Assembly (NCBI GenBank): GCA_963920525.1
Contig: OY986439.1
Location: 209,567,906-209,631,905, forward strand
Reading direction: 5' to 3'
DNA length: 64,000 bases
Source of the DNA: Dichetophora obliterata
Taxonomy: Eukaryota; Arthropoda; Insecta; Diptera; Sciomyzidae
Below are positions 22,825-33,439 of the stretch, one piece after another (position 1 is the stretch's first letter; each line of letters opens with the position of its first letter). The notes below the pieces were generated by a model. It did no database searches and was not told the origin of the DNA. It worked only from the letters and a program-made list of their open reading frames with translations. A program made the position numbers and the translations under genes.

Positions 22825-23796
22825 CCCCCGTATTCATAAACCTGTTTTAGCGATAGTTATACAGTGAAAAACATTTTGTTATGCATAAACGTATATTATC
22901 ATCAACGTTCTAAGAGTATTTTAACGATCGTTAAAATCATTCTGAACATCGTTCCTACTCGTTCCTCGTCGTTGTTTTGTTCAAAGGGGTTGATCCTTGC
23001 TCTATACATTTCTCGGCGCTTTGGAAAAGGATCCTCTTCTTCCACTAAAGTGCAGATAATCAAAATATTGAACATGTCCATTGCTTTTATATTTTTGTTT
23101 ACTTTTCACTTCACTTTTTTTGCTTTTTTAATGCCTAACATAACTTGTCAAAATCAGCTATGGGTGTTGTTACGGTGGTCGTCATATGATCCCTGGTCAT
23201 GACACTTTTTACTCTCTTTTTTCGTTTGATGAGCTGTGTGACGAAAGTATGCTATGCTGGTGGTCATATGATGCCTAAGCACCAGTACACTTTTTGCTAC
23301 TTTTAGTATTTTTACAACCGACGTGTTGCTAATAAGCAGGTTTCATTACTGCTTTCATACATTTTATACTAAAAGTGTACTATTTTCGTGCATAAACACA
23401 AGTATTGTGAATAAGTTCACAACGCAACACTGGTTTGATCCCATGATTTCATATTTTTGTCAAATCATTTGGTGACCGTGGTGGTGAAAATTTACTCTCT
23501 TGCTCTCGCTCTCAAATTGTTAATATACATTGAAACAACAACAATGCATGACCATGATGAGCCTATGACCGCCACCGTAACAGGGCACTTTTTGGCGACA
23601 AAAAGTCTGTTTTTCGTCAAGTTCTTTCGTTAAGCTGTCAGCTGATGAAGTGTTGCTTACTGTTTTTAAAAAATTCCCATATTGCTTAAAATGCTCTTAA
23701 AATACGTTTATGCATAAACAGCATTTTAAGGGATAGTTTGTGTTCTAACTAAAACAGTTTTTAACGAGTGCATAACAAATGTAATGAATACGGCCG
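22825..23796. mobile_element. PIF/Harbinger-like non-autonomous element
   Basis: The ends share CCGTATTCAT in inverted orientation (left CCCCCGTATTCATAAA, right reverse complement CGGCCGTATTCATTAC), flanked by TTA at 22822-22824 and 23797-23799. Subterminal TATGCATAAACGTAT (22880) and ATACGTTTATGCATA (23702) are also inverted. Inside, GTTACGGTGG.CGTCATA at 23169 is inverted at 23549-23581. No transposase was recognised; the ORF at 22864-23202 has no family features. Confidence 0.6.
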
Positions 23797-24104
23797 TTAG
23801 TATCCGGTAAACCCATTATCATTTCTATATGTACATTCAACGCTGGTTTTAAATCTGTACTCAGTTTGCTCCTATATTGTAACATTTTCAATATACAGGG
23901 TGTTTTACGTTTTTGAACTACTCACACAATCTGAACTACTCACCACAAAATAAAAAATATTTGGTATTTTAGAAAAAATATCAGATCTTTTCAATCAATA
24001 TTTCAACCACTATCGTGTCATGTGCGGTAGCGGAGTAAAAATTTTGAGATTATCTAACGAAATATCAACAAATTTGTATCTTTTGTTTTAAATTTAATTA
24101 AAAT

Positions 24105-25494
24105 ATAGCAAATTATCGACCGATAGCTAAATTAAATTCCCAAAATTTTTGAATCTTTGGTAAAAAATAAAATTTATAACTCCATTAAAACCAGATTATC
24201 TGAGATGCAGCATGGATTTGTGTCAGGTAAATCTACCTCTACTAATTTAACTCTTTTTACATACTTTCTGTCCAATAATATGGAAAAAGGTCATCAAGTA
24301 GACGTCATATTCACGGATTTCGCAAAGGCTTTCTATAGAGTTCAACACTCTGTTTTGATTAATAAGCTAAGCAGCCTCGGATTTCATTACTCGCTACTTC
24401 TATGGTTAGAGAGCTACCTTGTTGGTCGTCAACAATATGTTAAAATTGGTAATAATTTATCTAAATACATTGACAATTATTCTGGGGTACCCCAAGGTAG
24501 CCACCTAGGTCCTCTTTTGTTTGTTCTGTTTATCAATGATCTTCCGAATTATGTTCGCTTTTCTGAGTGCCTGATGTATGCTGATGATGTAAAGATTTTT
24601 AGATGTGTGGGCTCTCACGAAGATTCCCTATTGATTCAACGTGACATGGATAGTCTCCAATTTTGGTGCGAGACCAATAAATTGCATTTTAATGTGTCTA
24701 AATGTAATGTAATGTCTTTTTCTATGAAGAATCAACTTTTCGAAGGTTCTTACGGTATTAATACGGTATTGATCGAGAGAGTCGACTTGAAGAAAGACTT
24801 AGGGGTTTTATTTGAGCGAAAGTTAAGCTTTGTCAAACATTTTGATGCTATTATATCAAAAGCGAATGCGATGATGGGATTTTTATCTCGCAATACGAAA
24901 GAGTTCTCCGATCCCTTTACCGTGAGAACCATTTTCTTTTCAATTGTAAGGTCGGTTTTAGAGTATAATTGTGTTATCTGGGACCCTCAATATTCTATAC
25001 ATATTAAAAGAATTGAAAATATTCAAAGGCGTTTCACTAGGTTAGCAATTCGCAAGCTCCACTGGGATTTTATGCCTTCCTATGAAGCGCGATGTGCTCT
25101 TCTTGGACTAAAGTCTTTAGAGTTCCGGCGAAAGTATTTTCTCGCCTTATTTGCTCGGGATGTAGTGATGAATCACATTGATTGTGCACCACTTCTATCT
25201 CTTTTCTCACGAAAATTTTATGCACCTGAAAGAAATTTTAGGCAAAGGCAATTGTTCTATATACAATACAGAAGAACTAATTATGGCAAATGTGACCCGG
25301 TTTACAATATGACCAAAACGTTCAACATTATCTGCAGCTCGATTGAAATCACCCAAAATAGGGTAGCATTTAAAAACGATATCATGCTGAATTAGTTTTA
25401 TAACCTACGATTAAATTATGTTCTTACAGTAACTGTATAACAATAAATGTTAATACAATAGTTGATGGAATAAATAAATAAATAAATAAATAAA
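24105..25494 (+). mobile_element. 5'-truncated CR1/Jockey-type non-LTR retrotransposon
   Basis: The insert begins in mid reverse transcriptase (ANYRPIAKLN on the + strand) and ends in an (AAAT)n tail at about 25469-25494. A 9-bp AATTAAAAT occurs at 24096-24104 and 25495-25503 and is a plausible target duplication, although the AT-rich context weakens it. The 3' end GATGGAATAAATAAAT resembles GACGGAAATAAATAAAT at 54590, so the two belong to related families. Confidence 0.8.
24157..25395 (+). pseudogene. Reverse transcriptase ORF, 5'-truncated (412 aa)
   Basis: A single open frame covers most of a non-LTR reverse transcriptase. In order it has QHGFVSGKSTSTNL, VDVIFTDFAKAF with the first catalytic Asp, SGVPQGSHLGPLLF, YADDVKIF with the catalytic Asp pair, and the CR1/Jockey-type C-terminal region (EYNCVIWDPQYSIHIKRIE, then YEARCALLGLKSLEFRRK). 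Endonuclease and ORF1 are absent. Just upstream, around 24140, a small deletion breaks the frame between KLNSQ and FESLV. The ATG at 24157 is an internal Met, so this is a dead 5'-truncated copy despite the long ORF. It would have reverse-transcribed element RNA at nicked chromosomal targets. Confidence 0.85.
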
Positions 25495-25503
25495 AATTAA
25501 AAT

Positions 25504-25925
25504 TTTGGACATAGCTCTTTGAGGTGATTTATACAAATAACTGCCAAAAATCCAGTTTTTAATAAAACTAAGAAAATTAAAGCTCATAATTTTAAAAAGG
25601 TCTATGTGTTAATAAATAAAGTATTTTTTTTTATTATAAATTAAAAACAAAATATTTTAAAGTGTTTTCGAAATTTGATATATTTGAATGAGAAATAATG
25701 AAAAATAAGCATATTTTGATGGGGAAAAATAAAACCGAATATTTTGAAATAATTGATTTTTTTCCGATTATTAAAAAACATACATTTTACAATACAGAAC
25801 TGAAAATAACTTTTCCTACTTCGTACTGCAAATATTTTTTTTTTGTTAAAAAAAATGCTTAAAATTAAAAATTTACTAGATTTACTATTCTAGAAAAAAT
25901 TTATAAAGGTCCTAGGGAGGACCTT
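25504..25925. other. AT-rich spacer
   Basis: No feature beyond A/T-rich sequence. Confidence 0.4.
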
Positions 25926-25929
25926 TATT

Positions 25930-26240
25930 AAAGCATTTTCAGTACACATCTGTTACTCTATTTCACTATCATTTTGACGAATTTCTATAAGGATCGGTCA
26001 ACTTTTGTATGTACCTTCCATACACACTCAGGTAAAATATTAGAATAGGTCCAAAGGAGGTACCCGCGGGGTTAGACCGATTTCAAGTATTTCCAGTACA
26101 CATCTATAATTCCATTTGACTACCCTTCTGCCGAATTTTTGTTAAGATCAGCCAACTTTTGTATGTACCTCCCATACAAAATCAAGTAAAATATTAATTA
26201 AGGTCCGAAGGAGGTGCCCCTGTGGTCTTACCAATTTCGA
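25930..26240. repeat. 153-bp tandem repeat, two units
   Basis: Unit 1 starts near 25932 and unit 2 near 26085. Both contain CAGTACACATCT, CAACTTTTGTATGTACCT, CCATACA, AAGTAAAATATTA-like words and AAGGAGGT.CCC. The reverse complement holds TTTGTATGGGAGGTA, linking the unit to the 21.6-kb array by a short motif and an equal period. The ORF at 26214-26426 is not recognised. Confidence 0.6.
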
Positions 26241-26579
26241 ACATTTTTAAAATTTTTCTTAATTGGCTTAATAAGTACAAGCATACAAAATTACATTATC
26301 ATAGGAGGACTCCTTCTATTTTTGTCCATCGCTTATATGGAGACAGTTTACTGTGCGACGTTGGAACAATTAGGTGTGTTTTGCAAAGCAAGTAAAATTT
26401 GCCACAAAATAAATAAATACATATAAGAGTTGCCACCGAACTGTCAAAATAAATTACGAACAGCTAGTATGAACGCAGTTAATTTAAGTGAAGTGATTTA
26501 GGGCAAAATAAGTAATTTAGGAAGTAGTATGAACGTAGTATTAGTATGCACTTTGAGTATGAAATTTTTAAAAATCGAA

Positions 26580-26760
26580 TGAAACTCCCATAAAAACTAT
26601 AAAATCTCCTCACATTCCACAAAGCTGAGTGCAATGGCTTCAGATTTTTTAAATAAATTCGAATTTCTACTATGCACGCGATGCTAAGAAATTAGTAAAA
26701 AAATAACTGAAAATTTCGCCCACCTCCCATACAAAGTGACGTCATCAGAATAGTAAAACC
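26580..26760 (+). mobile_element. Left half of a Helentron-like repeat split by a LOA element
   Basis: GCCCACCTCCCATACAAAGT, GACGTCATCA and then TAGTAAAACC is the same order as in the repeat at 2224. It breaks at 26760 and resumes at 30885 with TCTATAAATT after a duplicated AGTAAAACC. It is the target sequence of the retrotransposon at 26761-30875. Confidence 0.55.
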
Positions 26761-26856
26761 CTAGGTTAGGTTAGGTAAAGGTGGCTGAGCCGATAGACGA
26801 CTCGTACACTAAAGCCAGTGCAGGCCCGTTGTGATACCACATAATCTCTTTAAAAC

Positions 26857-27081
26857 CTAGTAGAGATTTCCCTCCTCAAACCAGTTCGAGTGAATAATGA
26901 ATTTAAGAATATGCTTGATTTCCAGGCATGAGATTTCGGCAAGTACATTTAAAAAGGGATGGCCCAGAGTTGCCATTCTCCTTTTAGCTAGAGCCGGACA
27001 TTCGCAGAGGAAGTGCTGAACATTTTCTACCTCTTCCTCACATCTGCAGCTTCTGCAAAAATCGTTTGATGCAACTCCCAA
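26857..27081 (-). pseudogene. C-terminal zinc-finger end of LOA-type polyprotein
   Basis: The translation contains FCRSCRCEEEVENVQHFLCECPALAKRR, a C-x2-C...H-x4-C pattern that commonly ends ORF2 of RNase H-bearing non-LTR elements. Its natural upstream neighbour, RNase H, lies beyond the inserted hAT, at 29423. The finger probably helps bind template RNA or target DNA; this is known of the family but not shown here. The frame ends HSNWFEEGNLY close to the 3' untranslated region. Confidence 0.7.
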
Positions 27082-27735
27082 CCGAAGAGCATGCGCTCCG
27101 GTCAGTGATCAATTACGGGTCAATGGAAGAGCAGGCAGTGACCCGTAAGGATTCCTACTATTTTTGACAGCTTTACCCTGCTTAACTCAAGCAGTGAGTT
27201 GGTGCGTTTTAAGTCGTAGGTAGGCCATGTAAGCTTAGTTATCCTACATGTATCCAGTGGCGGATCTGGAAAAAATCTTGGGGGGGGGGGTAAATTACCA
27301 AAGTCACACATTTTCGATTTGAGAAAATGTTGTCTTTTTACAAATAAAAAAAATTGTACTTTTTTGAATTGAAATTATCGAATTGTGTAAGAAGCAATTT
27401 TCCCAGACACATACACGCACATTTCCGTATTTATTTATATTTCCCTTTTTCTGGAATATCTTAGCGAAAAGTAAATAAAAACTCAAAATTTAAATAATTT
27501 TGGAATTAAGGTTGATTTATTAAAATTTTTCACATTTATTCCATTATAAAACATTGCACAATTATATTTTCAAATATGTGCAATGAAAAAACATAGTACT
27601 TTTCAATAAAAAAAAATAAAGGAATTTGAAACTTATTGTTCTGACGTTACGACTATGATATGGTACACTTTGAAAAATAAATGAACAATACAAAATGTAT
27701 ACTGATTATTAGATAGTCATTAGATAGAGACAAAA

Positions 27736-28310
27736 TTATATGACAAAATCATCGCAGTGCTTCTTTTTTGCGGCAAAGTTATCAATAACTTCGTTAATAT
27801 TTATTTTAATGTCTCTATGTATATGCAATAATGCGAGTCCATTCAATCGTTCTTGTTGCATAGTTGAACGTAACCATGTTTTTAATCGTCGCAGTGTAGA
27901 AAAACTTCGCTCAGCTGTTGCTACACTGATAGGAAGCGTGGCAAAGATAGCAAACGTTTTAGAAATTAGTGCAAAAATTTCATTGTCACAAAGAGTAAAA
28001 ACGGTGTTGATATCATTAACCTTAGTTTCGCTCTCCCATTTACACTGCCAAATTTGAAGTTCATGAAATAATTGAATTGGAATTAGTTCCTTATTACCGT
28101 CACAAAATGGAATTATTATCTTAGAAATTTTAACACTCAAATTGTTTAGCTTTTCATTGTTGTGTTTATCAATTATGTTTGGCAGGATTTCGTTTACATA
28201 TAGTTTTTGGAAAAATTTTTCGCTGAAACGAGCCGCCATATCAGCAATGATATCATCTAGTAATGGTATAAATATGGAAATTCGAAAGTAGTCTTCTGGT
28301 GTTGAAACGA
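27736..28310 (-). pseudogene. hAT transposase C-terminus (ZMYM1/P52rIPK-like)
   Basis: The frame reads STPEDYFRISIFIPLLDDII upstream of the first Met at 28239, then PISVATAERSFSTLRRLKTW and a helical C-terminus ending NFAAKKKHCDDFVI. The AERSFS.LRR.KTWLRSTM.QERLN block is the hAT dimerisation domain typical of transposases annotated as zinc finger MYM-type 1 or 52-kDa repressor-like. The N-terminal two thirds (zinc fingers, first catalytic Asp) is missing, cut off at about 28312 where another inverted-end insert begins. The surviving frame is open, so loss was by insertion rather than by slow mutation. Confidence 0.85.
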
Positions 28311-28384
28311 AAAAATACTACCAAAAATGGTTGGAGATATTGATATAAAATTTTTATTTATTGTTTTCTCCAATTATTAAAGTA

Positions 28385-28870
28385 TACAAAAATATTTTGT
28401 TTTGTTTTGTTTTTTTGTGATGTCATTTGTGTGTACGTGGCGTTTTTATGAAGCGATGCGAGAAGAGTAGGACCATTTTGCTTGTAGAATAACATGATCT
28501 GTAATCATCTGAAAAAAAACAAAATATAATTATATGCAAAGCAAACACTTACGTCAAGGTAGTGACTTCGCCTTTTTATAAAAATGAGCCTGAAAAAAAA
28601 GTTACAGCTCGTTATGTACTCAAATTTATAGCCATTTTTTAAACAATCAACTTTAAGGACGCGTTATTTTCTTACAAATAAAATTTTTTTAAAAAACTCG
28701 AAGTCAGTTCCTCAGCGTAAGTGTTTACTTTACAAGTATACATATTTTTTTCAGGTGATTACAGATCATGTTATTTTGCAAGCAAAATGGTCCTACTCTT
28801 CTCGCATGGCTTCATAAAAACGCCACGTACACACAAATGACGTCACAAAACAAAAAAAAACAAATTTTTT
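28385..28870. mobile_element. MITE with about 170-bp inverted arms
   Basis: The arms at about 28400-28573 and 28694-28860 are near-perfect inverted copies sharing GACGTCATTTGTGTGTACGT-type sequence, CGAGAAGAGTAGGACCATTT and AACATGATCTGTAATCA. It is flanked by TTAAAGTA on both sides (28377-28384 and 28871-28878), an 8-bp duplication as for hAT. It has no coding capacity and would form a very stable hairpin when transcribed. Confidence 0.78.
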
Positions 28871-28886
28871 TTAAAGTACTATAATA

Positions 28887-29103
28887 ATTGAAGCGCTCTC
28901 GCGAATAACGTTGTAAACGACAAAATTGTAATTGTTCACTTTTATTCATTTTTATTAACTTTTTTTAGTATGCGATAAAAATACCCCAAACTGCTCAACT
29001 GCTTACTCAGTTCTGTTTATATATAATATAAGAGAGTGATTCTCACAGTTATTCGCAAAAAAAAAATGTCGTCTACAACGTTATTCGCGATTATGCTTCA
29101 ATT
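28887..29103. mobile_element. Small inverted-repeat element beside the MITE
   Basis: ATTGAAGC..TCGCGAATAACGTTGTA at 28888 is inverted at 29075-29103 (TACAACGTTATTCGCGA, then GCTTCAAT). The unit is about 215 bp. The two arms also contain ACGACA/TGTCGT. No clear target duplication is visible. Confidence 0.55.
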
Positions 29104-29422
29104 GTTGAAATCAATAAAAAAACTTTATATCAATACCTCTGACCATTTTTTTTTTAGTATTCTTTCAAAAAACGCCTTTAGAATCGCTTATGTATACATA
29201 AAAGTACTCTTAAGTTGTGGGTACAATTATTTACTTCAAATAAAATATTAAAAAGTAAAGTATTTAAAAGTTCTTGGGGGTAATTACCCCCTTTACCCCC
29301 CCCCCCCTTGTATCCGCGCCTGCATGTATCAAGGTTTTCCCAGCGTTCTTGTGCAAAACCTAAGGATCTGTTCTTGCACCGGAGTTTATAGGAGGAAATG
29401 GCTATACCAATAAAGTCCTTTT

Positions 29423-29815
29423 TTAAGAGGTCGTACCCTTCCTTGCCAATTCGTCGGCCAAATTATTGCCCTCGATATCTCTGTGTCCGGTTACCCATAT
29501 AAGGTGAATCCTGGGTAGCCTTGCCATCTCGTTAAGAGATCTGCGGCACTCAGTGAGAGTTTTAGAGCTATCAATATTTGAGTTCAGTGCTTTCAGTGCA
29601 GCTTGGCTATCTGAAAAGATGGAAACACTCTTTCCTTTACAGTCTTTTTGACCTAGAATCTTAGTGGTATCGTGAATAGCCATAATTTCCGCTTGGTAGA
29701 CACTACAATAGTTAGGAAGTCTATAGGACGCTTCGATTTCAAGATCCTGAGAGTAAATACCTCCCCCTGCTTGTTCTCGAAGTTTGGATTCATCTGTGAA
29801 GATTTTTATGCCGGA
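29423..29815 (-). pseudogene. RNase H domain of LOA-type ORF2
   Basis: Reading upstream of the first Met (29683), the frame begins GIKIFTDESKLREQAGGGIY and passes through YCSVYQAEIMAIHD, SVSIFSDSQAALKALNS, LIWVTGHRDIEGNNLADELA. The four catalytic acidic residues of RNase HI are all present: D in FTDES, E in QAEIMAI, D in FSDSQAA and D in NLADELA. The domain removes template RNA during target-primed reverse transcription. It looks functional on its own, but the polyprotein lost its RT core and is interrupted by the hAT insert. Confidence 0.85.
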
Positions 29816-29865
29816 GGTTTTAAGGGGGATTTTGTTTGCCCAGTCTAGCCGTGAAGGTATGAGAA

Positions 29866-30870
29866 CTACGTAGTTCTTTTCAAGATTTCTGTTTCGTCGG
29901 GTGCAGACGAGTTCAGAATAATTATGTGGCCGCAGTTGCTACCTATCCAATTACCAGACTTTCTCAGTCTGAGGGCTGCTGTGTTGGCACATTCCCTGGC
30001 AAAGATATCGAGAGGAGGAAGGTGAAGCATGACATTGAGGGCGCCAGTTGGTGTTGAGGACTGTGCCCCAGTAATACATAGACCTGCGCTTCTTTGCACC
30101 TTTGCAAACTTCTGAAGTGCAGTTGTCTTATCAAGGGCCCTCCATCATACCAGTGAGCCATATATCAGTATTGGGCGGACAATCGCTGTATAGATTCCTC
30201 CGTACTATTTTGGGTATTATTTTGTACCTATAGCTTTTTTAGAGGCAAATAGTGCTATGTTTGCCTTTTTAACACGTTCCTTAATGTTAACATAACAGAT
30301 AAGCTTCTTATCCAGAATAACTCCTAGGTATTTTGTGCTGTCGCTAAAGAGCAACCTCGTGCCGTTCAGACGCGGAGGTTCTAAGTTGGGGGAGAAGCCT
30401 TACCCGCTTTCGGTATAAAGATAATTTTTATCTCTCTCCAAGCTGTTGGAATATAGTTAAGGAGTAGGCAACCATAGTAGACTGTCTGAAGCCAGGGTAC
30501 TATAGCATTGAAGCTATCGTTGAGTTAGCTGGTATAATTCCATCGGGACCCGGAGATTTGTAAGGTTGGAATGAATAGATCGCCCATCTTAACTTCTCCT
30601 TGCTGGTCAATCTATTGAGGCGTAAGGTCGCAGAGGGGTGTTTGAAAGCTGGAAATGTCAAAGTGAACATTACCAGGAAATTGCGCATCTATGAGTATAT
30701 CTAGGGTTTCGATGCATTAATCTGTACAGATGCCATCTTCCTTTTGAAGAAAGCTTGGTACTGTCGGGGATTTCGAAAGTATTTTCCTGAGCCTTGAAGC
30801 CTCGGAAGTACTCTCTAATTCTGTGCAGAAGGAGGACCAGGAGGACCAAGAGGCCCCCTTTGCTTTTCTG
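29866..30870 (-). pseudogene. Linker and partial RT of LOA-type ORF2 (palm deleted)
   Basis: On the minus strand, AIRKAKGASWSSWSSFCTEL and KILSKSPTVPSFLQKEDG come from the endonuclease-RT linker. LRWAIYSFQPYKSPGPDGI is the RT start. Then comes LLFSDSTKYLGVILDKKLIC, ERVKKANIALFASKKAIG and QRSAGLCITGAQSSTPTGAL, i.e. the thumb/connection. Frames shift several times and the catalytic palm is absent. This is a dead copy. Confidence 0.75.
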
Positions 30871-30884
30871 ATTGCAGTAAAACC

Positions 30885-31305
30885 TCTATAAATTAAAAAA
30901 AAATAATATTTAAACTTGATTTTGTGCACATGAGCTTGAATAAATAAAAGGACTCTGAGTTTCAAATGTGAAATATTTGAAAAATACTTGAAACTAGTAA
31001 ACCCGTGTGGCGTTAAAACGCCAAAATCAAACAATCCTCGATTTTATTTAAAGCTATTGAATAGATTTTCAACTGATCAAAATTGAAATGAAATTAATTT
31101 TGGCTTTTTCGCAATATACGATATAATGTTAGCATATTTATTTTCATACCCAAATTTATTTAAAATATACAGGAGTAAGAATATTTCTTGATTTCCAGTT
31201 TAAAAATGCTTGAACAAAAATGTTTCATTACCAGTTTCAAATTTCTTGTTAAATTTTTGTGTAAATTATTAAAAATTTAACAATTTTCTGACCAACAGTT
31301 TAGAA
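30885..31305 (+). other. Right half of the split Helentron-like repeat, then AT-rich sequence
   Basis: Sequence after the duplicated AGTAAAACC continues the repeat family and contains a CTAGTAAAC word near 30989 that may be its end. Nothing else was recognised. Confidence 0.35.
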
Positions 31306-32254
31306 GTTTTTTTCAGGGTACGGAGAACGTTTGAAATACGATTGTTCTCAATTATCGTTCTCCCCATATAAAATTGTTCTCGCAAATTATCCCGAACGAA
31401 TGGGGAACTCTCTGCTGGCGTCATATTTTTTATCTCTGAAAAATTTGTCAGTTTCAAATTTATTCGATCGAATTTTTCACAAAAAAATAATAAGCAACGA
31501 ACGTTTGTTTTTAATTTTTCATAAAAACTAATCGTTCAAAGAAAAATTCAGGAACGTTCGTTTCCTAAGAAAAGTTATGTTCCGATCCACTATCAGCATC
31601 CACATCGTCTAGCGATGATTCTTTTTAGTTATGTATGCTTCATCGAGTTTAGTATGTATTGTTTCTTGTATACGTTTTTATTTTTGCATTATCGCGAAAA
31701 AATTGTTGCGAATACGTAGCATCGAGCGCTGTTTGTGTTGCTGTTGAAATAACATTTTTCCGTACAAGGGCAAATTATTTTATCATAAAAAACACAAAAA
31801 AAATTGATTTGACCTTGTAGATGTTATCACCATTTCGGACAAGGGCTAATAATTTTGTCATTTTATCTGTGTCGATAAGCAATAATAGCTTAATTCGAAT
31901 TAGGACAGATCTAAGTTATTGATGTAGCAGTATTCTACACATATAGCACTATAAACACACAAAATCTAGAGCTTTTAACATGACCAAAAACAAAGTTATG
32001 ACACAATAACAAAAGACTCTTCTATTTAGCTTATATGGCGATTGAATATATGAAACACTGCTTATGAAGCGGTCATAATACTACATACAATTTTTGAGAC
32101 TATGTCCTCTTTTTGAACGGAAAAATTTGTAATTTTGGATTATGTTTATTATTTGTAGTTTTGGATTACCAGAAAAGCATGATAAATAGCACTTATAGTA
32201 TTTTTCAACGATTGTGGGATGTGGTAATTCTCATGTTATTTTGCGAGAAAAATC

Positions 32255-32575
32255 TCTCGCGTGGGTAAAAAAATACCTCAAAACACCATAAAATACCTCA
32301 AAACACCACAAAACACCACAAAACACCTCAAATTACTACAAAATACCACAACACCTCAAAATAACTTAAAACCCCTCAAATTACTTCAATTTCGAGGTAA
32401 AAATACGAATTAAGGGAACGTTGCGTTAATTGAATTGTTCAAATGACTGAATGCACTTGTTTGTGGTGGTTTGTATGTATCTATTTTCTTTTTGCTTTTT
32501 TGAGGTATTGTGGGGTTTTGTGTTAATTTTGAAGTATTTTGTGGTAATTTGAGGTATTTTGGGAGTGTGGTAATC
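32255..32575. repeat. Decamer minisatellite and its inverted partner
   Basis: From about 32263 to 32400 a 10-bp unit of the form AAAYACCWCA repeats about 12 times (AAATACCTCA, AAACACCATA, AAACACCACA and variants). At 32503-32575 the complementary form appears (TTGAGGTATT, TTGTGGTAAT, TTGAGGTATT). Transcripts would fold the two arrays together. The outer words TGTGGTAATTCTCATG (32219) and TGTGGTAATCTTGAG (32566) are direct repeats. Confidence 0.65.
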
Positions 32576-32664
32576 TTGAGAATTAAATGCGGGAAAAAGG
32601 CAATTTTGGTGGTAATTCCATCTTGTGACACTGCCCCTATCATAAATAATTTGTCGCCCTTAAT

Positions 32665-33057
32665 CTCCCGAGTATAACTGATAAATTGGAAGATTCGCGA
32701 TCAGTACTTTCATCATATAAAGGTATCTTATTGACTGAATTTCTCCGGACGCGTTTGTATTCAGACCTATCATGAATAATTTTTCACCCGAAATCAAAAA
32801 AGGGAGTCTCAAAGGTAAATCTCAAGAACATTTTGGAAATTTTTAATGCAAATTTGTTCATCAAACGTCAATATTCAGGAGTGTTAAAAAAATCTGATGT
32901 CTTTATCTGCTATATTAAACATGAAAACACCCTTTTTTGATTCCGGGCCAAAAATTATTCATGATAGGGCTGAATAAGAAAGTCTCCAAAGGAAGAAACC
33001 TTTATATGATGAAAGTGCCGATCGCGAAACTGCCAATTTATCAGTTATACTGGGGAG
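32665..33057. repeat. Large imperfect palindrome (arms of about 130 bp)
   Basis: The left arm 32665-32807 and right arm 32931-33057 are inverted copies with words such as AGTATAACTGATAAATTGG, CTTTCATCATATAAAGGT and CCTATCATGAATAATTTTT. The spacer is about 120 bp. A further CCTATCATAAATAATTTGTC lies at 32635, so the motif occurs three times. It may be a MITE or a foldback derivative; borders and duplications are unclear. Confidence 0.7.
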
Positions 33058-33439
33058 AATACGATAACTGGTGCGCCGCAATTTGACAATGGATTCATGA
33101 AGTACTTTTAATAAAAATAGGAATGGCCGAAAGAAAAATCGATGCATCGATTTGTTTTCGAGTTATCAATTTTTTAATTTGATTATCATTTAATCTTTCA
33201 ATTAATCAAATAATTCAAATAATCGTAACGATATAGATATTTTATTAAACAGATCTTGTACCAAGCAACAAAATGTTAAACATAGATAACTAGTTGAAGT
33301 ATCGATTTTTTGTTATGAAAAGAACAACACTTTCTAATCGCGGCGCCCCAGTTATTGTAATAGTGCCTTTATACTTTTGCAGACCAGTGTTTTTGAAAGC
33401 ATACGTATTAAAACGTTCTTCACTTCCTGATTTTCAGTG

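Larger units (their letters stand above)
28316..29160. mobile_element. Inverted-end insert inside the hAT
   Basis: Arms of about 45 bp at 28316-28363 and 29112-29160 are imperfect inverted copies: ATATTGATATAAAATTTTTA on the left against the reverse complement of AAACTTTATATCAATA on the right, with TACTACCAAAAATGG against CCATTTTTTTTTTAGTA. The insert begins exactly where the transposase frame ends. It contains two further inverted structures. No target duplication was found, so it may be a deletion product or an old MITE. Confidence 0.5.
27255..29322 (-). mobile_element. hAT element inserted in the LOA retrotransposon
   Basis: The termini are CAGTGGCGGATCTGG (left) and CAGGCGCGGATACAAG (right, reverse complement), each followed within a few bases by a run of ten or more G. 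The 8-bp target duplication CATGTATC is perfect (27247-27254 and 29323-29330). It contains the 3' part of a ZMYM1-like transposase on the minus strand, and its 5' part has been replaced by nested MITEs. Confidence 0.92.
26761..30875 (-). mobile_element. LOA-type non-LTR retrotransposon, 5'-truncated, internally deleted
   Basis: The element lies on the minus strand, flanked by a 9-bp target duplication AGTAAAACC (26752-26760 and 30876-30884). Its 3' end reads CCTAACCTAACCTAG. The order on the minus strand is: linker before RT (30870-30720), RT start YKSPGPDGI (about 30570), RT thumb region (30400-29870), RNase H (29815-29423), and C-terminal CCHC-like finger (27081-26857). The RT palm with YADD is missing: sequence jumps from about 30420 (LYRKR) to NGTRLLFSDSTKYLGVILDK. 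A hAT element (27255-29322) interrupts it. The RNase H and the QRSAGLCITGA/LNVMLHLPPLDI block suggest the LOA/I group. Confidence 0.82.

Noticed and set aside
26761..26776. CTAGGTTAGGTTAGG as an interstitial telomere
   Set aside because: It is the 3' end of the LOA-type element, bounded by the target duplication.
32263..32400. CRISPR-like array from regularly spaced repeats
   Set aside because: The units are 10-bp head-to-tail minisatellite repeats without unique spacers, in a eukaryotic context.
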